NCBI RefSeq assembly: GCF_025995235.1
Contig: NZ_BAPT01000036.1
Span: 1 to 64,000, forward strand
DNA length: 64,000 bases
Direction: 5' to 3'
Origin: Ameyamaea chiangmaiensis
GTDB lineage: Bacteria; Pseudomonadota; Alphaproteobacteria; Acetobacterales; Acetobacteraceae
This document shows, piece by piece, positions 26,548 to 35,707 of this stretch. Made by a program: the position numbers and the translations under genes. The notes under the pieces are model-generated. The model did no database searches. It was not told where the DNA came from and saw only the letters and a program-made list of their open reading frames with translations. Positions within the stretch are counted from its first letter, which is position 1. Each line of letters begins with the position of its first letter.

Positions 26548-28096
26548 GCGCACCCGCCTTGACCCGGTCGGCCCAGTGGAACCGACGCTCGACGCGCTTT
26601 TGCGTCAGCAGCAGCACGCACACCATCGCCACGTAATACACCAGCGCCACGGCGTAGTACTCGGTAAATTCGAAGGTCCGCGCGACATGAATCTGCGTCA
26701 GCGCCATCAGTTCCTGCAACGAGATCACCGACGCCAGCGAGGTCGTCTTCAAAAGATTGATGAACTCGTTGATCGTGGGAGGCAGCGCGACCCGAAGGGC
26801 CTGCGGAAACAGGACGTGGCGATAGACCTCAAAACGCGTCAGGCCCAGAGCCTCCCCCGCGACCAGCTGTCCCGGGTCGATCGCCCCCAGAGCCGCCCGG
26901 TTGATCTCCACCTGATAGGCCGCCTCGTTGAGGGACAGGGCGATCCAGGCGGCGAGGAACGGGCTGAACCAGTCCCCGCGAAAGACGGGAAAGAACTGCG
27001 GCAGCGCGTTCCAGACGAACAGGAGTTGCAACAGGGTCGGCACGGCGCGGAACAGGGCGACATACAGCCCCACCGCGCGACGCACGACTCCGCCGGGACG
27101 ATTGAGGGCCAGCGCCATGGGCATCGAGAGCGCGATGGCCGTTGCGTGCGACAAAAGGGCAATCGCGAGCGTCACCAGCGCCGCGCGCGCGAACCCCACG
27201 GACAGCAGGGCCAAGGCAAACGCCCGCACATCAAAGCGTGGCGGGGTGGACAGATCCTGCGTCAGCGCCGTTGCCGCGCGAATATGCCATTTGTCCGCGA
27301 TCGCCCGCAGCGCGCCGGTCTGGTCAAGATGATCGATCGCGGCCTGAAGTGCCGCGCGATCGGTCGGGTTCTTGCGGATGTAGAGCGCGAAGCTACGGTA
27401 ATTGTCATCCTGCGGCTGGAGAATGACCGCCACCTTGCCGTGCAGTTGTCGTGCGCGAAACCCGAGTTCCACGTCCTGGCTGACAAAGGCGAACGCCCGG
27501 CCCAGCAGGACCTGCTGCACCACCTGCTCCTCGGCCGGGTATTGCTGGATGCGGATTGGGGCGCGGCCCTGCGCCGCCAGCGCCGCGTTCTCACGCTCAA
27601 GCCGCGCGGCGTAGCTTGTGCCGGACTGAGTCACCACCATCTGTCCCGACAGGTCGGCCAGTGACCCGATCGGGCGCGTGCCCGCGCGCGCGACCACGAC
27701 CAGGGCCGTCGGCAGGTAGGACACCGCGTCGAACAGACGCTCCCGCGCCGGCTGCCGCGTCACGCCACTGATGACGATGGCACAACGCCCGGACTCCAGA
27801 CTTGGAAAAAGCCCCACGAAATCCATGCTGTGCAGCACCATGCGCGCACCCCATGCCTGCGCCACGGCGCGCGCCACATCGATATCGACACCGGCAAGGT
27901 CGGACGCATCGGCGCCCGGCACGAAGGTCATGGGCGGAAGCGTCGGATTGGTGCAGACGTCCAGAACACCGTCATGAACCAGCCCGGACGACGGGTCGGC
28001 ACGCGCGTGCGTCCCCGTCATCAGACCGAAGAGCAACACGGCCGGCAGAAAAACCGTCCGTAGGCGGCCCGGCGGGAAAAGCGATCGAATGGACAT
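26537..28096 (-). CDS. Fused substrate-binding protein / permease of amino acid ABC transporter
   Basis: 519 residues. A signal peptide ends near HARAD. Residues about 35-260 form a family 3 binding domain (GVLDVCTNPTLPPMTF, GVDIDVARAVA). Residues about 295-510 are a HisM-type permease with about five helices and a recognisable EAA loop (VAGEALGLTRFEVYRHV). This fused layout is like GlnP and puts one or two binding domains on each permease pair. ATG at 28096 is preferred to a GTG 42 bases upstream because it places the signal peptide at the N-terminus, although its ribosome site is weak. Confidence 0.85.
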   Translation of the reverse strand: MSIRSLFPPGRLRTVFLPAVLLFGLMTGTHARADPSSGLVHDGVLDVCTNPTLPPMTFVPGADASDLAGVDIDVARAVAQAWGARMVLHSMDFVGLFPSLESGRCAIVISGVTRQPARERLFDAVSYLPTALVVVARAGTRPIGSLADLSGQMVVTQSGTSYAARLERENAALAAQGRAPIRIQQYPAEEQVVQQVLLGRAFAFVSQDVELGFRARQLHGKVAVILQPQDDNYRSFALYIRKNPTDRAALQAAIDHLDQTGALRAIADKWHIRAATALTQDLSTPPRFDVRAFALALLSVGFARAALVTLAIALLSHATAIALSMPMALALNRPGGVVRRAVGLYVALFRAVPTLLQLLFVWNALPQFFPVFRGDWFSPFLAAWIALSLNEAAYQVEINRAALGAIDPGQLVAGEALGLTRFEVYRHVLFPQALRVALPPTINEFINLLKTTSLASVISLQELMALTQIHVARTFEFTEYYAVALVYYVAMVCVLLLTQKRVERRFHWADRVKAGAHGG

Positions 28097-28150
28097 CGCA
28101 ACGGAGTATGCGCGCGAATCCCGCCGTCCGCCACTCACCCGCGACAGATG

Positions 28151-29284
28151 TCAGAGCACACGCCACACGACCCCACTGCACCGTGCCAGACGGGTAACAC
28201 CGCAGCAGACGGACAGCGTTACCCCGATCACGCAGACCGCCTTGGGAATCGCTCCCCACCGTGTGGCCAGCAAAACGTATTGGCACCACGTCACGACCGG
28301 ATCGTGCAGGAGATAGACCCCGTAAGCCAGACGAGTGCCTCGCCCGATCCACGGCGGGAGTATGGTTATGGTGCGCAGGAACAGTCCCGTGATCCCCAGA
28401 CAGAATCCAACGCAACAGGCAGCGAAGAGTGCCGGCGACCCGACCGCGCGCAGCCCTGCGAACGAGGCCAACGCAAAGACCAGCGCCGCCCGCCAGCCGC
28501 GTGCCACCGGTCCGTCACGCCGGAACAACGGGTGTGCGATACCCCCCGCACCGGCGGCACACCCCAGTGCGAACGCCGCCGCATAAAGCCCGACACGGCT
28601 TTCCTGCACGAAGAACGGCCCCACATGCCACCACCGTGTCTCGCCAAACAGGATGGCCGCGGGGCAGTAGAGCAGGATGGCTCCGACAAGGATGGCCACA
28701 GCGGAGGCAACAGGTCGGGTGAGGAGAATGTCCGGACAGGCCGCGAGAGCGCGGACGGCGACCGGCAGCGCCAATCCCAGACACACAACGCACGCATCGA
28801 ACAGCAGCAACAACCATAAAAACCACGCCGGACCGGCCGGCCAGCCGAAATCCGTGAACGACGCGGGCCAGAACGCCGGAAATGCACCGTGATATCCTGC
28901 CTCACGGGCCGCCGGGTAGTAGGCCACAGGCATGACAAGGGTGACGCAGGCCACGAACGGCACGCCAAGACGCAGGGCGCGATCGAGCAGGTAGGCCCGA
29001 TATCCCTTGCGTCGCAGTGACGGGAGCACGAACAGTCCGGACACCAGAAACATCAGGGCCATGAAATAGGTATCGTTCAACGCAACGAGCCGATCGAAAC
29101 CCACCCAACGCTGCGGATCGACGACGGGCGCCGTCGACAGAAGAATGTGGTGTCCGTCGAACCGGCTGAAGCTACAATAGGCAAGCACCGCGTGATGGCA
29201 GACCACGGCCAGCGTGACGGAGGCCCGCAGCAGGTCGATCGCAGGATTATGGCTGTCCGTTGTCGCCGTTGACGTCGTGGTCAT
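28151..29284 (-). CDS. Acyltransferase 3 family membrane protein
   Basis: 377 residues from ATG at 29284 with a GGGAG site. It has about ten membrane helices and the N-terminal signature of this family (NPAIDLLRASVTLAVVCHH), with the likely catalytic histidine in CHH. Members O-acylate exopolysaccharide, lipopolysaccharide or other glycans at the inner membrane. No polysaccharide genes are adjacent, so the acceptor is unknown. It is divergent from ada across about 160 bases. Confidence 0.8.
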   Translation of the reverse strand: MTTTSTATTDSHNPAIDLLRASVTLAVVCHHAVLAYCSFSRFDGHHILLSTAPVVDPQRWVGFDRLVALNDTYFMALMFLVSGLFVLPSLRRKGYRAYLLDRALRLGVPFVACVTLVMPVAYYPAAREAGYHGAFPAFWPASFTDFGWPAGPAWFLWLLLLFDACVVCLGLALPVAVRALAACPDILLTRPVASAVAILVGAILLYCPAAILFGETRWWHVGPFFVQESRVGLYAAAFALGCAAGAGGIAHPLFRRDGPVARGWRAALVFALASFAGLRAVGSPALFAACCVGFCLGITGLFLRTITILPPWIGRGTRLAYGVYLLHDPVVTWCQYVLLATRWGAIPKAVCVIGVTLSVCCGVTRLARCSGVVWRVL

Positions 29285-29447
29285 ACTGTCTCCCGCAGAA
29301 ACGGGCGCGCGCGACAGAGCTGGCCGCCTGCCTGACACCGCGCCACCATCCGTATCGCACGTCTTTCGGATTGGACAGCAAGGGGCGGAGTGTTTCACGC
29401 GTCATACGACGATACGGTCGGCCCACAGTCCACGCGCCGGAGGCATC

Positions 29448-30557
29448 ATGACCCGTCTGAGCACCATCATCGCGACCGCCGACGATCCCCGCTGGGCGCG
29501 GGTGGTCGCGCGTGACCGGACGGCGGACGGGTCGTTCTGGTATTCCGTCGCCACCACCAGTGTCTATTGCCGGCCATCGTGCCCGTCACGCACCTGCAAC
29601 CCAAAGAACGTGACGCTGCACGCGACGCTGGCGCAGGCACGGGCGACGGGCTGCCGCGCATGCCGGCGCTGCGACCCCGACGCGGCTGGCACGGACAGGA
29701 CGCACCCGGCCGTCCTGCGCGCCTGTCGCATGATCGAGGGCGCCGAGGACATACCCGCTCTTCGCGCGCTGGCCGCCCATGTCGGCCTCAGCGCCTGGCA
29801 TCTCCACCGCCTGTTCAAGGCCGCGACCGGGGTGACGCCGCATGCCTACGCCACGGCCCACCGCCACGGGCGCGTCCGCCACGAACTCGGCCGCGCGACC
29901 ACCATCACCGACGCCTACGTGGCGGCGGGGTTTGGCTCCGGCGGGCGCTTCTACAGCGACGCGGACGCGGCACTCGGCATGTCGGCCGGCCGGTACCGCG
30001 ACGGCGGATCGCGCGAGGACATCCAGTTTGCACTCGGTGTCTCGACGCTAGGCCATGTTCTGGTGGCGTCGGCCAGTCGTGGCGTCGCCGCGATCCTGCT
30101 GGGCGATGACCCGAAGGCACTGCTGACCGATCTCGCGACCCGGTTTCCCAAGGCACGGCTGACGGGCGACGACCCCGCCTACCGGACGGTGGTGCAGACG
30201 GTGATCGCGCTGATCGAGGAACCTGCCGCAGGGCTCGCGCTGCCGCTGGACATACGCGGGACCGCGTTCCAGCATCGTGTCTGGCAGGCACTGCGCGCCA
30301 TACCCGTCGGCACGACCCTCACCTACACCGACCTTGCGCGCCAGATCGGGGCGCCGGCGGCGGTCCGGGCTGTGGCGTCCGCCTGCGCGGCCAATCCGCT
30401 GGCCGTGGCCGTGCCGTGCCATCGCATCGTGCGCGCCGACGGAGGACTGGCGGGGTATGCGTGGGGTGTGGACCGCAAGCGTGCCCTTCTGCAGTGCGAG
30501 CGCGCCGCCTCTATTGAGCCGTGTAGCCCCCGTCGATCGACAGGTTCGCGCCGTTGA
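29448..30557 (+). CDS. ada: Bifunctional Ada: methylphosphotriester/O6-methylguanine-DNA methyltransferase and activator
   Basis: 369 residues from ATG at 29448 with a GGAGG site. The Ada zinc domain has four cysteines (VYCRPSC and GCRACRRC), the first being the methyl acceptor. An AraC-type helix-turn-helix follows (about 95-180). The C-terminal methyltransferase carries the active-site VPCHRIVRADG. It repairs alkylated DNA and, once methylated, activates its own regulon. The 3' end overlaps the convergent dehydrogenase gene by 47 bases. Confidence 0.95.
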   Translation: MTRLSTIIATADDPRWARVVARDRTADGSFWYSVATTSVYCRPSCPSRTCNPKNVTLHATLAQARATGCRACRRCDPDAAGTDRTHPAVLRACRMIEGAEDIPALRALAAHVGLSAWHLHRLFKAATGVTPHAYATAHRHGRVRHELGRATTITDAYVAAGFGSGGRFYSDADAALGMSAGRYRDGGSREDIQFALGVSTLGHVLVASASRGVAAILLGDDPKALLTDLATRFPKARLTGDDPAYRTVVQTVIALIEEPAAGLALPLDIRGTAFQHRVWQALRAIPVGTTLTYTDLARQIGAPAAVRAVASACAANPLAVAVPCHRIVRADGGLAGYAWGVDRKRALLQCERAASIEPCSPRRSTGSRR

Positions 30558-31272
30558 CCATGCCTGCGGCACCGCTTGCCAGATAAAGGATCGCCAGCGC
30601 GATCTCGACCGGCTGCGCAAAACGCCGCGTCGGAATCTGGGCTTTTGCACGCTCGCCCTTTTCGCCCGACCATCCGACCAGCGCCATGGGCGTCTCCACC
30701 ACGGTGGGCGAGACGGCATTGACCGTAACACCGGCCGGCCCCCACTCGATCGCCATGCAGCGGACCATTCCGACCACCCCGGCCTTGGCGGCGCTGTAAG
30801 CCGCATGCCCCTCGATGCCCACCACCGCTGCCTGGGATGCCATCATGACGATACGCCCATAGCGTGCGGCCAGCATGACCGGTGCCACGGCGCGGGCAAA
30901 GAGATATTGCCCGCGCAGATTAATGGCGATCACGCTGTCCCATTCGCCGGTGGGGATCGCCTCGGCCGGCCCGACATGCCCGATCGCGGCATTATTGACG
31001 AGCACGTCGATACGTCCGAACGCGGCGACGATAGCCGCCACGCATGCCTCGATCGCCTGTTCGTCAGTGATGTCGGCGATAAATCCACGCGCGCCGCCGC
31101 CCGTCGCTTCCGCCAGGGCGTGGACGCCCCCGTCGCGATCCACGAGCGCCAGCCGCGCGCCGCGTTGGGCGAAAACGCGCGTGATCTCACGCCCGATTCC
31201 GCCCGCGGCACCGGTGACGACGACCACGCGATCGTTGAAATCGAAGGCCTGGTCAAAATCGATGGTCGCCAT
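30511..31272 (-). CDS. Short-chain dehydrogenase/reductase
   Basis: 253 residues from ATG at 31272 with an AAGGAG site. The NAD(P) motif is TGAAGGIGRE and the catalytic YxxxK reads YSAAK. An aspartate after the second strand (LALVDRDG) suggests NAD preference. It is the last gene of the polyol operon, 16 bases after the sugar-binding protein. It may oxidise another polyol or ketose; the exact substrate is not evident. Confidence 0.85.
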   Translation of the reverse strand: MATIDFDQAFDFNDRVVVVTGAAGGIGREITRVFAQRGARLALVDRDGGVHALAEATGGGARGFIADITDEQAIEACVAAIVAAFGRIDVLVNNAAIGHVGPAEAIPTGEWDSVIAINLRGQYLFARAVAPVMLAARYGRIVMMASQAAVVGIEGHAAYSAAKAGVVGMVRCMAIEWGPAGVTVNAVSPTVVETPMALVGWSGEKGERAKAQIPTRRFAQPVEIALAILYLASGAAGMVNGANLSIDGGYTAQ

Positions 31273-31288
31273 CACCACACTCCTTCGC

Positions 31289-32611
31289 TCAGTGTTTCCC
31301 ATAGCCCGCGTGCGCGATCGCATGGTCGGCCGCCGCATTGGCCGACGACAGCGCCTTGTCGAGCGGCACGGACCCTACCAGTGCCGCCGACACCGTCTGG
31401 CCAACTTGCGTGCCGATGGCCTGGAACGGCCCGATATCGACGAACTGCGCACCGACATAGGGGCGTGGCTGCGCCGTCTGGCCGTTCGGGTTGGAATGTT
31501 CGATGGCCTGCAGGACGAAGTCTGCGAATGGCGCCACGGCCTTGTACTCAGGCGCCTTGTAGGACGAAACACGTGTGCCCGGCGGGATGTTCACCCAGCC
31601 GTCGGTTTTCGCCACCAGTTGGATATACTCCTTGGACGTTGCCCACAGGATAAACGTGCGCGCCGCATCGGCATGGGTCGAGGACGCCGGAATCGCAAGG
31701 TTCCACGACCACAGCCAGCTTGGGCCTCCCTTGAAACTGCCCGTCGGGTTGGCGGCGAAACCCACCTTGTCGGCGACCTGGCTCTGCTTGGGGTCGTAGA
31801 CCGTGCCCGCGGCGCTGGTCGCGTCGATCCAGATCGCGCAATGGCCGCCGGTGAACAGGGCAAGGTTTTCGTTGAAACCGTTGCTGCCCGCACCGGGAGG
31901 TCCGTCCTTGCGCAGGATATCGACGTAATACTGCAATGCGCCGTGCCACGCGGGCGTGTCGATAGTCGCTTTCCAGTTCATGTCGAACCACTGGCCACCG
32001 AAGGCCGTCACCAGCGTCGAGAAATACGCGATATTTTCGCCCCAGCCCGGCTTGCCGCGCAGACAGATGCCATAAACGCCGTTCGCCTTGTCCCTCGTCT
32101 TGTCGGCAAACGTGCGGATCTGGTCGTATGTCGGGTCTTCGGGCATCGTGATCCCGGCCTTGTCGAACAGGTCCTTGCGGTACAGCGTCATGACGCTCTC
32201 GGCATAGAACGGCAGCGCGTAGACATGGCCGCCATCGCTTACGCTCTCACGCACCGGCGCAATGATATCGTCGATATCGTAGTCGGCGGGAAGGCCGTCG
32301 AACGCGTACAACCATTTCTGCTTGGCCCAGATCGGCACTTCGTAGTTGCCGATCGTCAGGATATCGAACTGGCCGCCATGGGTGGCGATATCGGTCGTCA
32401 CCCGCTGACGCAGTACGTTTTCCTCGAGAATGACCCAGTGCAGATGAATATCAGGATGTGCCTTCTCGAACGTCGTCGAGAGTTTCTGCATCTCGATCAT
32501 CTGCACGTTGTTGACGGTGGCGATCGTCAGCGTTGTCTCGGCACGGGCGGCGAGCGGCAACGTGAGAATCGTTGCGGCTGTTGTCAGAAGGGCAATACGT
32601 TTGAAAGACAT
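31289..32611 (-). CDS. Polyol/sugar ABC transporter substrate-binding protein
   Basis: 440 residues. The signal peptide is MSFKRIALLTTAATILTLP ending near ARAET. The family 1 binding-protein pattern fits polyol binders such as SmoE: an N-terminal TIATVNNVQMIEMQKLS, GQFDILTIGNYEVPIW, and GGHCAIWIDATSAAG in the middle. It should bind sorbitol, mannitol or galactitol in the periplasm. The two permease genes and ATPase normally next to it are absent; both neighbours are dehydrogenases. It may therefore depend on a transporter encoded elsewhere. Confidence 0.9.
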   Translation of the reverse strand: MSFKRIALLTTAATILTLPLAARAETTLTIATVNNVQMIEMQKLSTTFEKAHPDIHLHWVILEENVLRQRVTTDIATHGGQFDILTIGNYEVPIWAKQKWLYAFDGLPADYDIDDIIAPVRESVSDGGHVYALPFYAESVMTLYRKDLFDKAGITMPEDPTYDQIRTFADKTRDKANGVYGICLRGKPGWGENIAYFSTLVTAFGGQWFDMNWKATIDTPAWHGALQYYVDILRKDGPPGAGSNGFNENLALFTGGHCAIWIDATSAAGTVYDPKQSQVADKVGFAANPTGSFKGGPSWLWSWNLAIPASSTHADAARTFILWATSKEYIQLVAKTDGWVNIPPGTRVSSYKAPEYKAVAPFADFVLQAIEHSNPNGQTAQPRPYVGAQFVDIGPFQAIGTQVGQTVSAALVGSVPLDKALSSANAAADHAIAHAGYGKH

Positions 32612-32670
32612 GCGACGGAATCCATCTTGTTTTTGTTATTGTGGACCGTTGTAAATACGATGACGACAGA

Positions 32671-33453
32671 TCAGCTCATCCAGTTTCCTCCGTCTATGTT
32701 GTAGGTCTGCGCAACAATATAGTCGGCATCGCGCGAGGCCAGGAACACGGCCAGCCCCGCGATCTCGTCCGGGCGCGCCATCCGGCCGAACGGCACCGCC
32801 GCACCGACCATGCGCTTCTTCTCTCCGGGCTGAAGATTTTCATACTGGGCGAAACGGCGGTCGACGTCGTCCCAATGCTCGTTGTCCACGACGCCGGGTG
32901 CGATCGCATTGACGTTGATCCCGTATTTGATCAGATCGAGGCCGGTGCTCTGGGTCAATGAAATGACCGCGGCCTTCGTCGAGCAATAGATGGCGACCAG
33001 CGCTTCGCCGCGTCGGCCGGCCTGGGAGGCAAAATTGACGATCTTGCCGCCATGGCCTTGCGCGATCATCTGCTTGGCGGCCGCCTGAAGGGTAAACAGC
33101 AGCCCCTCGACATTGACCGCATACAGACGGCGGTAACTCTCGCGCGTGATCTCCACGGTGGGTGCGAGGTCGAAGATCCCGGCATTGTTCACCAGAATAT
33201 CGAGTTTTCCGAATCGATCGATCGTATTGTCGATGGCCGCATCAATCGAGTCCTGCGACGTCACGTCGAGCGTCAGCCCCAGATGCCCGTCGCCCAGCGA
33301 TGCGGCCGCCTGCGTCGCTCCAGCGGCGTTAAGGTCGCCGATCACGACATGAGCACCTTCGTGCGCATAACGCTCGGCGATGGAGCGTCCAATACCGCGC
33401 GCGGCTCCGGTGATCAGGGCGACCTTGCCCTTGAGGGGAAATTGTTCGGCCAT
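32671..33453 (-). CDS. smoS: SmoS-like polyol dehydrogenase (sorbitol/galactitol/L-iditol 2-dehydrogenase)
   Basis: 260 residues from ATG at 33453 with an AAGGA site. TGAARGIGRS binds the cofactor; YCSTK holds the catalytic Tyr and Lys. Long stretches such as NFASQAGRRGEALV, APGVVDNEHWDDVD and the C-terminal QTYNIDGGNWMS are close to the Rhodobacter SmoS type as I recall it. Such enzymes oxidise sorbitol to fructose and galactitol to tagatose. It follows the GatZ-like gene by 20 bases in the same operon. Confidence 0.88.
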   Translation of the reverse strand: MAEQFPLKGKVALITGAARGIGRSIAERYAHEGAHVVIGDLNAAGATQAAASLGDGHLGLTLDVTSQDSIDAAIDNTIDRFGKLDILVNNAGIFDLAPTVEITRESYRRLYAVNVEGLLFTLQAAAKQMIAQGHGGKIVNFASQAGRRGEALVAIYCSTKAAVISLTQSTGLDLIKYGINVNAIAPGVVDNEHWDDVDRRFAQYENLQPGEKKRMVGAAVPFGRMARPDEIAGLAVFLASRDADYIVAQTYNIDGGNWMS

Positions 33454-33473
33454 ATAACGGGGTGTCCTTGTTG

Positions 33474-34739
33474 TCAGGAATGTTGATCCGCGGCATTTTG
33501 GTACATGATCAGTACGTCACGCACGGACTGAAGGAGCAGAGCGCGTGGTGTCGCCGCAAGGGTGCCGTCGGCCACGCGATCATACAGACGCGGCAGATAC
33601 TGGCTGACCAGTGTCGGCGCCAGCGGGGTTTCGCCCAGACGGTTCAGAAGGCCGTCGACCGCGGCCTGCGCGGCCTCGACCGGCCAGTAATACCGGATCC
33701 GGTCGCTGTAGCTGAAATGCCGCAGGCGATGGCGAACGGCACTGGTGCCGTGATAATGGCTCTCCCACTGGGCGGGGGCAGCCAGCATCACCGCTTCCAT
33801 GATGTCGATGAGTGAGCGTCGATTCGGATTCAGAAATCCGTCGATCGCGTCGAGCGCGTACAATGCCTCCCGTAGCGCGAAGGTCAGCGCCGGTCCGACC
33901 TTGAGGATCGGAAAGCCGTCGCGCACCAGAGCCGCCAGCGCCGTGCCCGGCTGGTAGTCCGTCGAATGGGCCTCGAAGACCAGACCGGGCATGCCCTCCA
34001 GCGCCGCCGTAAGATCACGGGCCCGTTCAGGGCGATAGACCGCAACCGAATCGTGGCCGAATTCCACGCCGGGCTGCACGACGATCGCGATCACGCGTTC
34101 AAACGCGTCGGGCGCTATCGCATCGAATGCCTTGCGGTGCAGGCGATAGGTTTCCTCGACAGCCCGTCGTGTCGTCGGAACCAGATGATCCAGCGCCTCG
34201 GTCGCGCCGCCCGGTGTCGGCACTTCGGTACCGACGACATAGACCGGCCGACCGGGTGCCTGCGCTTCGGCGCGCGCGGCAAGGCTTGCGGCACGCCGTG
34301 CAACCACGACATCGTCCAGATGCGCGGGCTCCCCCTGACATCCCATCGAGGCGTCGAGGTGCAGCTTTTCAAAGCCGGCCCGCGCGTACGCCTCGATCAT
34401 GACGCCGGCTTTGGCCAGCGCGTCCTCGGGCGGCAGGTGTTTCCACGGATTCGGGCCCAGATGATCACCACCCAGAATGATGCGGCCGCGGTCGTAGCCG
34501 ACGCGATCAGCCACGCCTTCCACGAAGGTGCGGAAATCGGCGGGCGTCATGCCCGTATAGCCGCCGTCCTGATTGACCTGGTTGCAGGTGGCCTCGATCA
34601 GAACGTGATCGTTTGTCTCCAGCGCACGCGTGAGTGCGGCCTCGATGACAAGTTCATGCGCCGAACAGACCGACACAATCCCGTGCGCATGCCCCGACTG
34701 GCGCGCGGCGGCGAGTTCCAGCAGCGGACGCACGCTCAT
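33474..34739 (-). CDS. GatZ/KbaZ-family protein, likely D-tagatose-6-phosphate 4-epimerase
   Basis: 421 residues from ATG at 34739, which overlaps the kinase stop (ATGA). The family motifs are clear: ATCNQVNQDGGYTGM, GGDHLGPNPW, and LHLDASMGC. In enteric bacteria GatZ is a helper of tagatose-bisphosphate aldolase, but no GatY/KbaY aldolase is here. In Agrobacterium a homologue beside a tagatose kinase was shown to epimerise tagatose 6-phosphate to fructose 6-phosphate. The same kinase-epimerase-dehydrogenase set is present, so the epimerase role is the better call. Confidence 0.85.
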   Translation of the reverse strand: MSVRPLLELAAARQSGHAHGIVSVCSAHELVIEAALTRALETNDHVLIEATCNQVNQDGGYTGMTPADFRTFVEGVADRVGYDRGRIILGGDHLGPNPWKHLPPEDALAKAGVMIEAYARAGFEKLHLDASMGCQGEPAHLDDVVVARRAASLAARAEAQAPGRPVYVVGTEVPTPGGATEALDHLVPTTRRAVEETYRLHRKAFDAIAPDAFERVIAIVVQPGVEFGHDSVAVYRPERARDLTAALEGMPGLVFEAHSTDYQPGTALAALVRDGFPILKVGPALTFALREALYALDAIDGFLNPNRRSLIDIMEAVMLAAPAQWESHYHGTSAVRHRLRHFSYSDRIRYYWPVEAAQAAVDGLLNRLGETPLAPTLVSQYLPRLYDRVADGTLAATPRALLLQSVRDVLIMYQNAADQHS

Positions 34740-35707
34740 GACCAGACCTCCGCCGCCGTTGAAAGACACGCGTCGAGTTCGGCCCGTGTCGAGACGCCTT
34801 CCATTGGGCCGCGCGCCGAAACTGCGCGCGCCCCGCTGGCATTCGCGTAACGCAATGCCGTTTCAGGCGCCTCGCCTTCCAGACGCAGGGTGACATAGGT
34901 CGCGCCGAAACAGTCGCCCGCGCCGGTCGGGTCGATTTCGCAAACCGACAGTGGTGCGCACGTATGACGGCTGTTCGCCGTGACGACGCTTGCCCCGTGC
35001 GCACCACGTTTGATAACGATCTCGCTGATCCCGAGGGCGAGCAGTTCCTCGATCGCGGCGTCCTCGGTCTTGGCTTCGGTCAGCATCAGCAGCTCTGGAC
35101 CGCTGGGCAGAAAGACGTCGCATGCCTGCAGCATGATATCCATGGCGGCACGCATTTCCGGAATATCGAGCATTTCCTTGCGAAGGTTTGGATCGAACGA
35201 AATTCTTCCCCCAGCCTCCTTGACGCGATGGACGGCTTTGACCACGTCATCGATCAGTCGGAATGAAAAAAGCGACGACCCCATGACGTGAAAATGTGCC
35301 GTATCGTCTATGATCGCCTCGGCCGCACGCGTCAGCGCCGTTCGCGAACATGCCGCGCCTTGAATATTATAAACGAAGTCCCGCTCACCGTCGGGTCGGT
35401 ACCGGACGAACGCCGACCCGGTGGCCAGGTCGGGAATTACGTGAACGGCACTGATATCGACGCCGTCGTTCTGCAGGCGTGCGGTGTTGAGGCGGCCGAA
35501 ATCATCATTGCCCACGGCCGAGATCAGGGCGCAGTTATGTCCCAGCCGCGCAACCTGATCGATGAAGATCGCCGGGGCACCGGACGGATAGGGGCCGTGC
35601 AGCGCCATCGGCTGGCGAAAGCCGTATCCCTGCGTATCGGCCATGATTTCAACGACGATTTCTCCGATAGTCGTAATGCGCCCGTCTGGCATTGGTCTGA
35701 TCATCAT
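34736..35707 (-). CDS. PfkB-family sugar kinase, probably tagatose kinase
   Basis: 323 residues. Ribokinase-fold features are present: an N-terminal Gly-rich sugar-binding part (GAPAIFIDQVARLG) and the C-terminal DPTGAGDCFGATY with the catalytic aspartate. It would phosphorylate the ketohexose made by the SmoS-like dehydrogenase, giving tagatose or fructose 6-phosphate. Two adjacent ATG codons lie at the start, and the first overlaps the regulator stop. It is coupled at both ends to its neighbours. Confidence 0.88.
   Translation of the reverse strand: MMIRPMPDGRITTIGEIVVEIMADTQGYGFRQPMALHGPYPSGAPAIFIDQVARLGHNCALISAVGNDDFGRLNTARLQNDGVDISAVHVIPDLATGSAFVRYRPDGERDFVYNIQGAACSRTALTRAAEAIIDDTAHFHVMGSSLFSFRLIDDVVKAVHRVKEAGGRISFDPNLRKEMLDIPEMRAAMDIMLQACDVFLPSGPELLMLTEAKTEDAAIEELLALGISEIVIKRGAHGASVVTANSRHTCAPLSVCEIDPTGAGDCFGATYVTLRLEGEAPETALRYANASGARAVSARGPMEGVSTRAELDACLSTAAEVWS

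Noticed and set aside
30558..33000. Long plus-strand frames across the polyol genes
   Set aside because: They are antisense shadows of well-supported dehydrogenase and binding-protein genes.
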